This document shows, piece after piece, positions 26,073-33,655 of a stretch of 64,000 bases of DNA. A program made the translations under genes and the position numbers. The DNA lies in the NCBI GenBank assembly GCA_003252455.1, contig QKED01000011.1, positions 124,001 to 188,000 of the forward strand. Reading direction: 5' to 3'. The number at the start of each line of letters is the position of its first letter. Positions within the stretch are counted from its first letter, which is position 1. Source of the DNA: Gammaproteobacteria bacterium (GTDB taxonomy: Bacteria; Pseudomonadota; Gammaproteobacteria; Thiohalomonadales; Thiohalomonadaceae). The notes beneath the pieces are model-generated. The model saw only the letters and a program-made list of their open reading frames with translations. It ran no database searches and had not been told where the DNA came from.

Positions 26073-27080
26073 TCAGGTTAGGCGGGCGAGGGCGTCGGTC
26101 ACCTGCTCCACGCGGATGCCGGTGAGGCAGTTGGTGTGGCCGAGGGGGCAGACGCGCTCGAAGCAAGGGCTGCACTTGAGGTGGCGGTAGAGCACCCGTG
26201 CGCGCTCGGTCAGCGGCGGGGTGTAGTCCGGGGTGGAGGAGCCGTAGAGCGCCACCAGCGGCGTGCCGACGGCGGCGGTCACGTGCATCAGCCCCGAGTC
26301 GTTGCTGACCACGGCGCGGGCGGCGGCGAGCAGGTCGACCGCCTCCACCAACCGGGTCTGGCCACAGAGGTTGTGCACGTCAGTGAGGCCCTCGGCGATC
26401 TCGGCGCAGATGGCGTGGTCCTTGTCGGAGCCGACGAGCCACACCGTCTCGCCCGCCGCACTCAACTGCTCGGCGAGCGCCCGCCAGTGTCCCACCGGCC
26501 ACTGCTTGGCCGGGCCGTACTCGGCACCGGGGCAGAAGGCCACCGCACCGGGGGTCAGCCCCAGGCGCTCCAGGCTCGCCGCCTGCGCCTCGGTGTCGAC
26601 TCTGAGTCGCGGTTGAGGAATAGGGGGCGGCAGCGTGGCGTCGCGTGCCTCGCCCAGGGCCACATAGCGCTGCACCGTCTGGGTCAGCACCGACTTGTCC
26701 AGCGGGCGGATGTCGTTGAGCAGCCCGTAGCGCGACTCACCCTTGTAGCCGGTGCGCACCTTGGCCTTGGCGAAGAAGGGCACCAGCGCCGCCTTGAGCG
26801 AGCGCGGCAGGACGATGGCCTGGTCGAATGCGCGCCCACGCAGCGTCTTGCCAAGCTGCCAGCGTGCACCCAAGCCAAACTGCCCATGCCCAACCTCCAG
26901 CGCATGGGCCGCCTGCACCTCGTCCATGCGTGCCAACAAGGGTAGCGACCAGGCGGGGGCCACCACCTCCAGCTCACAGCCGGGGTGGAGTTGGTGGAGA
27001 CGCTGGTAGAGGGCGTTGGCCATCACCATGTCGCCCACCCAGGCGGGGCCGATGACGAGGATTTTGTAGGGCTTTTGCAT
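26073..27080 (-). CDS. waaF: ADP-heptose:LPS heptosyltransferase II
   Basis: 335 aa GT9 enzyme. ILVIGPAWVGDMVMANAL near the start, FCPGAEYGPAKQWP near 182 and VSNDSGLMHVTAAVGTP near 258 are WaaF signatures; CSPCFERVCPLGHTNCL near 306 is the typical C-terminal cysteine segment. It transfers the second heptose to the LPS inner core at the cytoplasmic face. hldE, which makes the heptose donor, lies 4 kb away. Divergent from parDE. WaaC is the alternative but the motifs favour WaaF. Confidence 0.93.
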   Translation of the reverse strand: MQKPYKILVIGPAWVGDMVMANALYQRLHQLHPGCELEVVAPAWSLPLLARMDEVQAAHALEVGHGQFGLGARWQLGKTLRGRAFDQAIVLPRSLKAALVPFFAKAKVRTGYKGESRYGLLNDIRPLDKSVLTQTVQRYVALGEARDATLPPPIPQPRLRVDTEAQAASLERLGLTPGAVAFCPGAEYGPAKQWPVGHWRALAEQLSAAGETVWLVGSDKDHAICAEIAEGLTDVHNLCGQTRLVEAVDLLAAARAVVSNDSGLMHVTAAVGTPLVALYGSSTPDYTPPLTERARVLYRHLKCSPCFERVCPLGHTNCLTGIRVEQVTDALARLT

Positions 27081-27104
27081 ACACTCGGTATCAAATCGAT
27101 TGCG

Positions 27105-27149
27105 TTGACGGTCTCGTGGTGTACGACTAGATTACCAATATTTGGTAAT
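27105..27149 (+). promoter_or_regulatory. parDE promoter with overlapping palindromic operator
   Basis: TTGACG (27105-27110), 17-base spacer, TAGATT (27128-27133) form a sigma-70 promoter. A perfect palindrome ATTACCAA-TAT-TTGGTAAT (27131-27149) overlaps the -10 element and lies 15 bases before the parD ATG. This is the expected place for the ribbon-helix-helix antitoxin to repress its own operon. Confidence 0.75.
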
Positions 27150-27163
27150 GGTCGGGCTATGTC

Positions 27164-27406
27164 ATGAGTAAGAATACCAGTATCTCCCTGGGCTCCCACT
27201 TCGAAGGTTTCGTCGCGGATCAGATCGAGGGGGGCCGTTATGCCACCACCAGCGAGGTGGTGAGAGCCGGTCTACGGCTCTTGGAACAGGAAGAGGCCAA
27301 GCTCGCCAACCTGCGCCGTCTACTCGCCGAGGGGGAGGCGAGTGGACGTGCCGATTACAGTCTCGAAGGTCTGATCGCTGAGTTGGATGGTGAGCCCAGA
27401 TCCTGA
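27164..27406 (+). CDS. parD: ParD-type antitoxin (ribbon-helix-helix)
   Basis: 80 aa. The N-terminal ribbon SKNTSISLGSHFEGFVADQI and helix GRYATTSEVVRAGLRLLEQEE match ParD/CopG DNA-binding antitoxins; the C-terminal 30 residues are the flexible toxin-binding tail. It neutralises ParE and represses its operon, most likely through the palindrome just upstream. Stop and the parE start share one base (TGATG), ensuring coupled translation. Confidence 0.93.
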   Translation: MSKNTSISLGSHFEGFVADQIEGGRYATTSEVVRAGLRLLEQEEAKLANLRRLLAEGEASGRADYSLEGLIAELDGEPRS

Positions 27407-27714
27407 TGGCAGGTTTCTATCTTTCCGTTAGCGCTAAGGAGGATATGCTCGCCATCGCCCGATACACACAGAGGCAATGGGGTGTCGCGCAGCGCAACGA
27501 CTATCTTCGTATGCTGGATGGTGCCTTCCATCGCCTGGCTGAGATGCCGGAATTGGGCGCGCAGTGTGACTTCATTCGCCCTGGCTATCGCAAGCATCCT
27601 GTGGGTAGCCACCTCATTTTTTATCGCCTTGACGCCCAGCATGTGCTGGAGGTGGTGCGAGTGCTTCATCAGATGATGGACGTGTGCAAAGCTCACTTGA
27701 GCGGCGAAGGATGA
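27406..27714 (+). CDS. parE: ParE-type toxin (RelE/ParE superfamily)
   Basis: 102 aa. YLSVSAKEDMLAIARYTQRQ near 5-24 and RPGYRKHPVGSHLIFYRLD near 60-78, ending in VLHQMMD, follow the ParE fold. Family members inhibit DNA gyrase, while RelE relatives cleave mRNA; the sequence favours ParE because RelE catalytic residues are not evident. Translationally coupled to parD. Intact, so the module is probably active. Confidence 0.92.
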   Translation: MAGFYLSVSAKEDMLAIARYTQRQWGVAQRNDYLRMLDGAFHRLAEMPELGAQCDFIRPGYRKHPVGSHLIFYRLDAQHVLEVVRVLHQMMDVCKAHLSGEG

Positions 27715-27863
27715 TGCGCGGATTAAACTCCTTCACAGAGTGTGTTTGGGCTGTACTTGCTTCTCTCAGCGCCAAGAGGTGCGGAGTGGTTTAGCTCCGA
27801 ACAGAGTGGATTACTTGTAGTGGGTCCACATCTACTTTTACCAGTCAGCGTGAGGCACACAGG

Positions 27864-28346
27864 ATGTACCGACAGGTCCCCGAATCGGCATGGCATGAGG
27901 TTGCCAACCCCGTCTGCATTGCGACTATCCCACTCTATCCAAGCGATGTGGCAGAGCAGTTCGGCATCCACTTTTCCGAGGGTGAAGAGGATGGGCTTGG
28001 GCTCAGTGTGTATGCCTTTGTGGAGTTCAATGGCGTAATCGCCATACTCAAGGCGCTGCCCGAAGGTCCACCTGAAACGCACTATCTCTATGTCTGGGTC
28101 GCGAGCTACCTACCCGATTGGGAGCCTGTATTCAATGGCTTGTCGCAGTGGGGCATAGAGCGCGGTGACATGCCTTTTGTGCAGGAAGGCCTCACACCTG
28201 GAGAGTGGCGATTGGTGCGAAGAGGCCTGGACGGAGTCGAGCAAGAGCTGTTCGGCTTTGCAGAAGAGATCTCCGCCTATCATGTGCGGCAGAGTTACGC
28301 AGACCGGGATAGAGAGGCGGAGTTTTTTGTGCGTAGACGGGGGTGA
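27864..28346 (+). CDS. Hypothetical protein, 160 aa
   Basis: Soluble acidic alpha/beta protein with no signal peptide or recognised family. Aromatic-rich centre (HYLYVWVASYLPDWEPVFNG near 73-92). GAGG sits about ten bases before the ATG. The opposite-strand frame at 27723-28082 is less plausible: Cys/Ser-rich without fold-like pattern. The preceding ~150 bp hold no gene. Possibly part of the same acquired patch as parDE. Confidence 0.55.
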   Translation: MYRQVPESAWHEVANPVCIATIPLYPSDVAEQFGIHFSEGEEDGLGLSVYAFVEFNGVIAILKALPEGPPETHYLYVWVASYLPDWEPVFNGLSQWGIERGDMPFVQEGLTPGEWRLVRRGLDGVEQELFGFAEEISAYHVRQSYADRDREAEFFVRRRG

Positions 28347-28360
28347 TCGTTTGTCGGTAG

Positions 28361-29143
28361 CTACCCCAACAGCCGCTCGACGATAGCCACGTTCTCCCGC
28401 AGGTGCACCGGGTTTATGGTCCCCACCACCACGGAGGAGACGGCGGGCTGGGCGAAGACGCAGCGCAGCGCCTCCTCCACGCCGCCACCGCCGGCCTTGG
28501 CGTCGGCGTGGCCGCTCATCAGCCCCTTTTTGATCACCACGCCTTTGCCTAGCTCTGCGGCGCGTTGCAGCACGGGGAGTTCATCGAGGTAGACCGGGTT
28601 GTAGGTGGCCATCACCAGGTCCATGTTCTCGACACTCCAGATCCCCCCCTCGACTGTCTTGGTCGATAGTCCGATCGCCTTGATCTTACCTTCGTGTTTC
28701 AGCTCGGCGAGGGTATCGCACACGGCCTCGTTGTGGATGATGGCCATGTCGTCGCCGTGGGAGTGGACCAGCACCACGTCGATGTAGTCGCGCCCGAGGC
28801 GGCGCAGGCTGCGCTCGACGCTCATGCGGGTGTAGGCGGCACTGAAATCGAAGGCGGACTCACCGTTTTCGAACAGCTCGCCCACCTTGCCGACGATGAC
28901 CCAGTCGTCCTTGTGTGGCAGCAGTTGGCCGAGGCGCTCTTCGGAGTTGCCGTAGGCGGGGGCGGTGTCGAGGGTGTTGATGCCGAGCTCCCAGGCCAGT
29001 TCGAGTAGGGCGCGGGCCTCGGCATCGTCCGGGATCTTGAACTGCCAGGGGTACTTCACCTGCTGGTCACGGCCCAGTTTGACCGTGCCGAGGCCGAGGG
29101 GGCTGACCTGGATGCCGGTGCTGCCGAGGGGTCTTAGCTCCAT
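28361..29143 (-). CDS. Aldo/keto reductase family protein
   Basis: 260 aa TIM barrel. The catalytic tetrad is visible: Asp and Tyr in NTLDTAPAYGNSE near 50, Lys in IVGKVGE near 77, His in VVLVHSHGDD near 117. Near the C-terminus, SSVVVGTINPVHLREN matches the NADPH-phosphate binding region. Cytosolic carbonyl reductase; substrate unknown. The ATG at 29143 gives the family start MELRPLGSTGIQVSPLGLGT. It overlaps the preceding FAD oxidoreductase by ten bases, so the two form an operon. Confidence 0.92.
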   Translation of the reverse strand: MELRPLGSTGIQVSPLGLGTVKLGRDQQVKYPWQFKIPDDAEARALLELAWELGINTLDTAPAYGNSEERLGQLLPHKDDWVIVGKVGELFENGESAFDFSAAYTRMSVERSLRRLGRDYIDVVLVHSHGDDMAIIHNEAVCDTLAELKHEGKIKAIGLSTKTVEGGIWSVENMDLVMATYNPVYLDELPVLQRAAELGKGVVIKKGLMSGHADAKAGGGGVEEALRCVFAQPAVSSVVVGTINPVHLRENVAIVERLLG

Positions 29144-30321
29144 GTGCGCGCTTCCTGCCAGGGGAGAAGGGCGTAGCCGGGGTGGGGCCACGTGGGGCCA
29201 GGCTGTGCCGTGGTGGGTGGGATCTCCGCCGCCATGAGCGCCGCCTCGACCTGATCGGCGAGCAGCGGGGCGAAGGCGAGCTTGGTCGGCCAGGCGGTCA
29301 TGACGCCGTCGACTGACTCGTGCAATGAGGGGGTCTCGGGACGGCTGCCGTCGGGGCGCTTCACCTCGGCGCGGTCGATGGGCAGCGGGGCGAAGCGGGT
29401 CTGGCTCAGGTCGACCCAGGGTAGCAGCTCGGCCAGCTCGGCACGGGCGGCGGCGACCTGCTCGGCGTCGGGTCTGCCGACGCCCTGTTCGGCGATCTGC
29501 CCGCCCAGATACCAGACCGGCTCGCCATCGGCGGCGGTGTGGCTGGAGATGGTCAGGCGCGGGTTGGCACTGGCGCCCAGGCAGTGGGCGTAGAGGCCGC
29601 CGGGTAGGCCGCCACGCGCCATCACCATGTTGAGCGGGCGCAGCTGCATGGCGGGCTCGTGCTGGCCGAGGGTGGCGAGTAGCTCGGCGTTGCCCTGACC
29701 GGCGGTGAGGATGAGTCGTTTGGCCGCGATGGTGCGGCGCTGGCCACCGATGTTGGCCTCCAGCCGATTGTCGTTCCAGACAATGGCGTTGTCGTCGAGC
29801 CGGGCGATGCGATCCGCCAAGGGGTCTGCCAGGGCGCGCACCAGCGAGGCGGTGTCGAGTACCGGCTCGTCGAGCTGGTAGACCTGGCCTTTGAAGTCGG
29901 GGTGGCGGAGCGCCTCGGGGTAGTCACCAGGCTCCAGCGCCACCATGCGGCTGCGCATCAGTTTGCTGGCAAAGAAACCGGCGAGGCGCGAGGTGAGCGA
30001 GCGGGTCGACCAGAGGAACTGGTGTTCGGCGAGGAGTTGGACAGCGCTCAGGTCCAGTTCCCCGTGGCCGTCGAGGCAGGCGCGCCAGCGCCCTGGCATG
30101 GTGGCGATGGCCTGGCTGGCAGCGCTCACCTCACCGGTGAGGGCGTACTTGGTGCCGCCGTGGATGATCCCCTGGGCGTGGCGCGTCTGCCCCTGGCCGA
30201 GGGCGTGGCGCTCCAACAGGAGTACGGAGTAGCCGAGCCGCGTGAGGCGGGCGAGGAGCCAGAGGCCGGCGATGCCCCCGCCGAGGATGACGAGGTCTGT
30301 GGTGTGGTCGGATGGGGGCAT
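29134..30321 (-). CDS. FAD-dependent oxidoreductase (DAO/GlpA-type)
   Basis: 395 aa. N-terminal Rossmann motif LVILGGGIAGLWLLARL near 10-26, then LLERHALGQGQTRHAQGIIH, typical of the DAO family (L-2-hydroxyglutarate, glycerol-3-phosphate, amino acid oxidases). ILTAGQGNAELL near 205 is the second FAD contact. The substrate is unclear; Gly-rich HGGTKYALTG near 54 resembles glycerol-3-phosphate-dehydrogenase-like members. No signal peptide. Same strand and overlapping with the aldo/keto reductase, suggesting a joint pathway such as alcohol/aldehyde turnover. Confidence 0.87.
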   Translation of the reverse strand: MPPSDHTTDLVILGGGIAGLWLLARLTRLGYSVLLLERHALGQGQTRHAQGIIHGGTKYALTGEVSAASQAIATMPGRWRACLDGHGELDLSAVQLLAEHQFLWSTRSLTSRLAGFFASKLMRSRMVALEPGDYPEALRHPDFKGQVYQLDEPVLDTASLVRALADPLADRIARLDDNAIVWNDNRLEANIGGQRRTIAAKRLILTAGQGNAELLATLGQHEPAMQLRPLNMVMARGGLPGGLYAHCLGASANPRLTISSHTAADGEPVWYLGGQIAEQGVGRPDAEQVAAARAELAELLPWVDLSQTRFAPLPIDRAEVKRPDGSRPETPSLHESVDGVMTAWPTKLAFAPLLADQVEAALMAAEIPPTTAQPGPTWPHPGYALLPWQEARTWS

Positions 30322-30339
30322 GCGCGGCAGGTCTTGGCT

Positions 30340-30780
30340 CTACTGTTCCAGCTTGACCAGGGTGACGTCGTAGACGACCGGGTGCTTATCGGAGCGGGTT
30401 ACCTTGAAGTAGGCCACGTCGAGCAGGTGGGGCGGCATGAAGTAGAAAGAGCCGTCGCTATGGCGCTCGATATAGATGGTCTGCTTGGTGTCGTCGCGCT
30501 TGGGGTCGGAGTTGGTCATGTGGATGACCATGGCGTCGTTGAGCACGCCGCCGAACTCGTAGGTGTAGTAGAACGACTCGTTGTACTGGATGGACTGCGA
30601 CTTGAGGTTGAGGAAGACCCCGCTGGGGACGATCTGGTCGTGCCAGATGAGGCCGATCTCGTGGTCCGCCTCGACGTAGTCGCTGACGTTGATGCCGGCA
30701 CGCTTGCTCACGTCACGCCACTCGCCTGCGTGGCACTGGAGTGAAACGAGGAGCAGCAGGGGTAGTAGGAGTTTATGCAT
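30340..30780 (-). CDS. Exported hypothetical protein, 146 aa
   Basis: Signal peptide MHKLLLPLLLLVSLQCHA with likely cleavage before Gly19; the cysteine in it does not fit a lipobox. The mature part is beta-rich with YTYEFGGVLNDAMVIHMTNS near 73-92 and IYIERHSDGSFYFMPPHLLD near 104-123. No named family. It precedes the FAD oxidoreductase by 18 bases on the same strand, so it may share its promoter. Confidence 0.7.
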   Translation of the reverse strand: MHKLLLPLLLLVSLQCHAGEWRDVSKRAGINVSDYVEADHEIGLIWHDQIVPSGVFLNLKSQSIQYNESFYYTYEFGGVLNDAMVIHMTNSDPKRDDTKQTIYIERHSDGSFYFMPPHLLDVAYFKVTRSDKHPVVYDVTLVKLEQ

Positions 30781-30924
30781 GTTCTCACCCTTGAGAAATG
30801 TTGTGAACGGATACGGCCTGTAGAGGCACTCAGGCGCGGTCGCCTGGGCACCGACCTTATCACCAAACCGACGTCGCTGCAGGTCGAGTTTGACCGATGG
30901 GGGCGCTGGCTGGCCTGTGACCGC

Positions 30925-32358
30925 TCAAGTGCCCTGGCGTTCGCGGATCAGCTTGATCAGGTTGGTGGTGGAGGCGCCCTCGACGAAGGTCATCACACGT
31001 ACCTCGCCACCGCTCTGGCGTACGCAGTCGCCGCCGGGGATCTGGTCGGGGTCGTTGTCGCCCCCCTTGACCAGGATGTGCGGGGCGAGGCGGCAGATGA
31101 GGCGGGTGGGGGTGTCCTCGAAGAAGGGTACCACCCAGTCGACGCACTCCAGCCCCGCGAGCACGCGCATGCGCCGCTCCATGGTGTTCATCGGGCGCTC
31201 GGGGCCCTTGAGGCGGCGGACGCTGGCGTCGTCGTTGACCGCGACGATGAGCCTATCACCCAGCTCGCGCGCCTGTTCCAGGTAGGTGACGTGACCGGCG
31301 TGGAGCAGGTCGAAACAGCCGTTGGTCATGACGACCTTCTCGCCGCGTGCCTTGGCCTGCTCGATGAGCTGCATCAGACGCTCCTCGTCGACCATGCCGC
31401 GCTCCACCTCCTCCTCTTCGCGCAGGGCGTGGCGCAGCTCGGCGACCGAGACGTGCGCGGTGCCGAGCTTACCGACCACCACACCTGCGGCCATATTGGC
31501 CAGGGCGGTCGCCTCGGGCATCGGCATGCCGGCGGCCAGCGCCGCGGCGAGGGTGGAGATGACCGTATCACCGGCGCCGGTGACGTCGAACACCTCGCGC
31601 GCGCGGGTCGGCAGGTGCAGCGGCTCGGCGCCGCGCAGCAGGCTCATGCCCTGTTCACTGCGGGTGATGAGCAGGGCGTCGAGACCGAGGTTGGCGCGCA
31701 GTGCCTCGCCCTTCTCCACCAGCTCCTGCTCGCTGTGCACCTTGCCCGAGACCTGCTCGAACTCGTGCAGGTTGGGGGTGATCAGGGTCGCCCCGGTGTA
31801 GCGACCGAAGTCGCTGCCCTTGGGGTCGATGAGGATCGGCTTGCCCGCCTGGCGGGCGAGGGCGATGTAGTGCGGGATGTCGCGCAGGGTGCCCTTGCCG
31901 TAGTCGGAGAGCACCACCAGGTCGGCGTGCTCCAAGAGGCGGGTAAAGCGTTCGTAGAGCCCGGCGCCGTTGTAGCCGGGGAAGCCATCCTCGAAGTCGA
32001 GGCGGATCAGCTGCTGGTGGCGGCTCATGACGCGCAGCTTGGTGATGGTGGCGAACTCGGCACGGCGCTCGAACTCGCAGTGCACCCCGACCGATTCGAG
32101 CTGGCGGTAGAGGGCGTTCGCCGCCTCGTCGTCGCCGGTCAGGCCGAGCACGGTAGCATGAGCGCCGAGCGCGGCGATGTTGAGGGCGACGTTGCCGGCA
32201 CCCCCGGCACGCTCCTCGGCCTCGCCCACGCGCACCACAGGCACCGGCGCCTCGGGGGAGATGCGCGAGGTGTCGCCATGCCAGTAGCGGTCGAGCATCA
32301 GGTCGCCGACAACCAGGACACGGGCCTTGTCGAACTGGGGTAATTGGGTGATCTGCAT
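30925..32358 (-). CDS. hldE: Bifunctional heptose kinase/adenylyltransferase HldE
   Basis: 477 aa, same length as E. coli HldE. The PfkB kinase domain (1-315) has [20 protein letters not shown] near 15, [15 protein letters not shown] near 52 and [14 protein letters not shown] near 262. The nucleotidyltransferase domain (about 340-477) has [19 protein letters not shown] with the HxGH motif and the C-terminal [13 protein letters not shown]. It phosphorylates D-glycero-manno-heptose-7-P at C1, then transfers AMP to the dephosphorylated product to make ADP-heptose for LPS. Start ATG 32358 is chosen because MQITQLPQF aligns with the family; a GTG at 32379 adds seven residues. Confidence 0.97.
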   Translation of the reverse strand: MQITQLPQFDKARVLVVGDLMLDRYWHGDTSRISPEAPVPVVRVGEAEERAGGAGNVALNIAALGAHATVLGLTGDDEAANALYRQLESVGVHCEFERRAEFATITKLRVMSRHQQLIRLDFEDGFPGYNGAGLYERFTRLLEHADLVVLSDYGKGTLRDIPHYIALARQAGKPILIDPKGSDFGRYTGATLITPNLHEFEQVSGKVHSEQELVEKGEALRANLGLDALLITRSEQGMSLLRGAEPLHLPTRAREVFDVTGAGDTVISTLAAALAAGMPMPEATALANMAAGVVVGKLGTAHVSVAELRHALREEEEVERGMVDEERLMQLIEQAKARGEKVVMTNGCFDLLHAGHVTYLEQARELGDRLIVAVNDDASVRRLKGPERPMNTMERRMRVLAGLECVDWVVPFFEDTPTRLICRLAPHILVKGGDNDPDQIPGGDCVRQSGGEVRVMTFVEGASTTNLIKLIRERQGT

Positions 32359-32379
32359 GGGCGATCGGCGCGCGGGCAC

Positions 32380-32568
32380 CTACTCCTTGAGTTCGTAGAC
32401 GGCGCCGCAGTAGGGGCAGCGGGCACGCCCGTCCTGACCCATGGGCAGGTAGACGCGCGGGTGCGAGTCCCACACCGCCATGTTGGGCATGGGGCAGTGC
32501 AGGGGCAGGTCGGCGCGGCTGATGTGGTAGAGCTTGGAGGCGTTGGCCTGCTGGGGACGGTTGCTCAT
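32380..32568 (-). CDS. Zinc-finger (zf-CHCC) domain protein
   Basis: 62 aa. A Cys-x-His-x-Cys-x2-Cys arrangement: LHCPMPNMAVWDSHPRVYLP then ARCPYCGAVYEL, matching the zf-CHCC family related to the NDUFS6/Lpd zinc subunit fold. Function in bacteria is unknown. The ATG at 32568 is preferred; the longer frame to 32640 reads low-complexity. It sits immediately upstream of hldE and downstream of ilvE on the same strand, a common gammaproteobacterial neighbour set. Confidence 0.88.
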   Translation of the reverse strand: MSNRPQQANASKLYHISRADLPLHCPMPNMAVWDSHPRVYLPMGQDGRARCPYCGAVYELKE

Positions 32569-32681
32569 CGCTGGGCTCCTCGGTCGTGGCGCGGCGGGGG
32601 TGCGCTTATAGATGGGGGCCGTTCGGCCCCCTTCAATCACTAGACTACCCCCGGGCGGGCCGAGCGGCTACGCCGTGGCGC

Positions 32682-33605
32682 TCAGGCGACGGGGGTGAGC
32701 CACTCGGGGTGCTGGCTGCGGCGCCCGTGTACCTGGTCGAAGTACATGCCCTGCAGCTTCTCGGTGATGGGGCCACGACCTCCGCTGCCGATGGCGCGGT
32801 TGTCCACCTCGCGGATGGGGGTCACCTCGGCAGCGGTGCCGGTGAAGAAGGCCTCGTCGGCGATATACACCTCGTCGCGGGTGATGCGCTTCTCCTTGAT
32901 GGTGAGGCCGACCTCCTCCGCCAGGGTGAAGATGGTGCGGCGGGTGATGCCGTCGAGGGCGGAGGTGAGGTCGGGGGTGTAGAGCACACCGTCGCGTACC
33001 AGGAAGATGTTCTCGCCGGAGCCCTCGGCCACGTAGCCCTCGTTGTCGAGCAGCATTGCCTCGTCGTAGCCGCAGCCGAGCGCCTCTTGCAGCGCCAGCA
33101 TCGAGTTCATGTAGTTGCCGTTGGCCTTGGCCTTGCACATGGTGATGTTGACGTGGTGGCGGGTGTAGGAGGAGGTGCGGATGCGGATGCCCTTCTCCAT
33201 CCCCTCGGCGCCCAGATAGGCACCCCAGTGCCAGGCGGCGACCATGATGTGCACCTTGAGGTTGTCGGCGCGCAGGCCCATCCCCTCGGAGCCGTAGAAG
33301 GCCATCGGGCGGATGTAGGCGGATTCGAGGTTGTTCTCGCGCACCGCGGCACGCTGCGCCTCGTTCACCTGCTCCTTGGTGAAGGGCATCTTCATATTCA
33401 TGATGTGCGCGGAGCGGAACAGACGGTCGGTGTGCTCCTGCAGGCGGAAGATGGCGGTGCCCTGCTCCCCCTTGTAGGCGCGCACACCCTCGAACACGCC
33501 CATGCCGTAGTGCAGGGTGTGGGTCAGTACGTGGGTCTTGGCCTCGCGCCAGGGGACCATCTCACCATCCAACCAGATGACGCCGTCGCGGTCGTCCATC
33601 GACAT
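32682..33605 (-). CDS. ilvE: Branched-chain amino acid aminotransferase
   Basis: 307 aa. Class IV PLP fold: IWLDGEMVPWREAKTHVLTH at the start, GVFEGVRAY near 39, PLP-lysine region in CKAKANGNYMNSMLA near 158, EGSGENIFLV near 195, GITRRTIF near 218, FFTGTAAEVTPI near 255. It interconverts Val/Leu/Ile and their keto acids. TTGAGGAG lies just before the ATG at 33605. It follows glnE by about 50 bases on the same strand. Confidence 0.97.
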   Translation of the reverse strand: MSMDDRDGVIWLDGEMVPWREAKTHVLTHTLHYGMGVFEGVRAYKGEQGTAIFRLQEHTDRLFRSAHIMNMKMPFTKEQVNEAQRAAVRENNLESAYIRPMAFYGSEGMGLRADNLKVHIMVAAWHWGAYLGAEGMEKGIRIRTSSYTRHHVNITMCKAKANGNYMNSMLALQEALGCGYDEAMLLDNEGYVAEGSGENIFLVRDGVLYTPDLTSALDGITRRTIFTLAEEVGLTIKEKRITRDEVYIADEAFFTGTAAEVTPIREVDNRAIGSGGRGPITEKLQGMYFDQVHGRRSQHPEWLTPVA

Positions 33606-33655
33606 GATGTCGCTCCTCAAGAATCTAAACAGTTGCGGTACCGCCGGGGCGGGGA

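Noticed and set aside
27723-28082. Minus-strand frame of 119 aa beside parDE
   Set aside because: The overlapping plus-strand 160-aa frame has a better protein-like composition and a ribosome site; this one looks like its shadow.
30775-32343. 522-aa open frame on the plus strand
   Set aside because: Antisense to hldE, whose kinase and nucleotidyltransferase motifs are complete.
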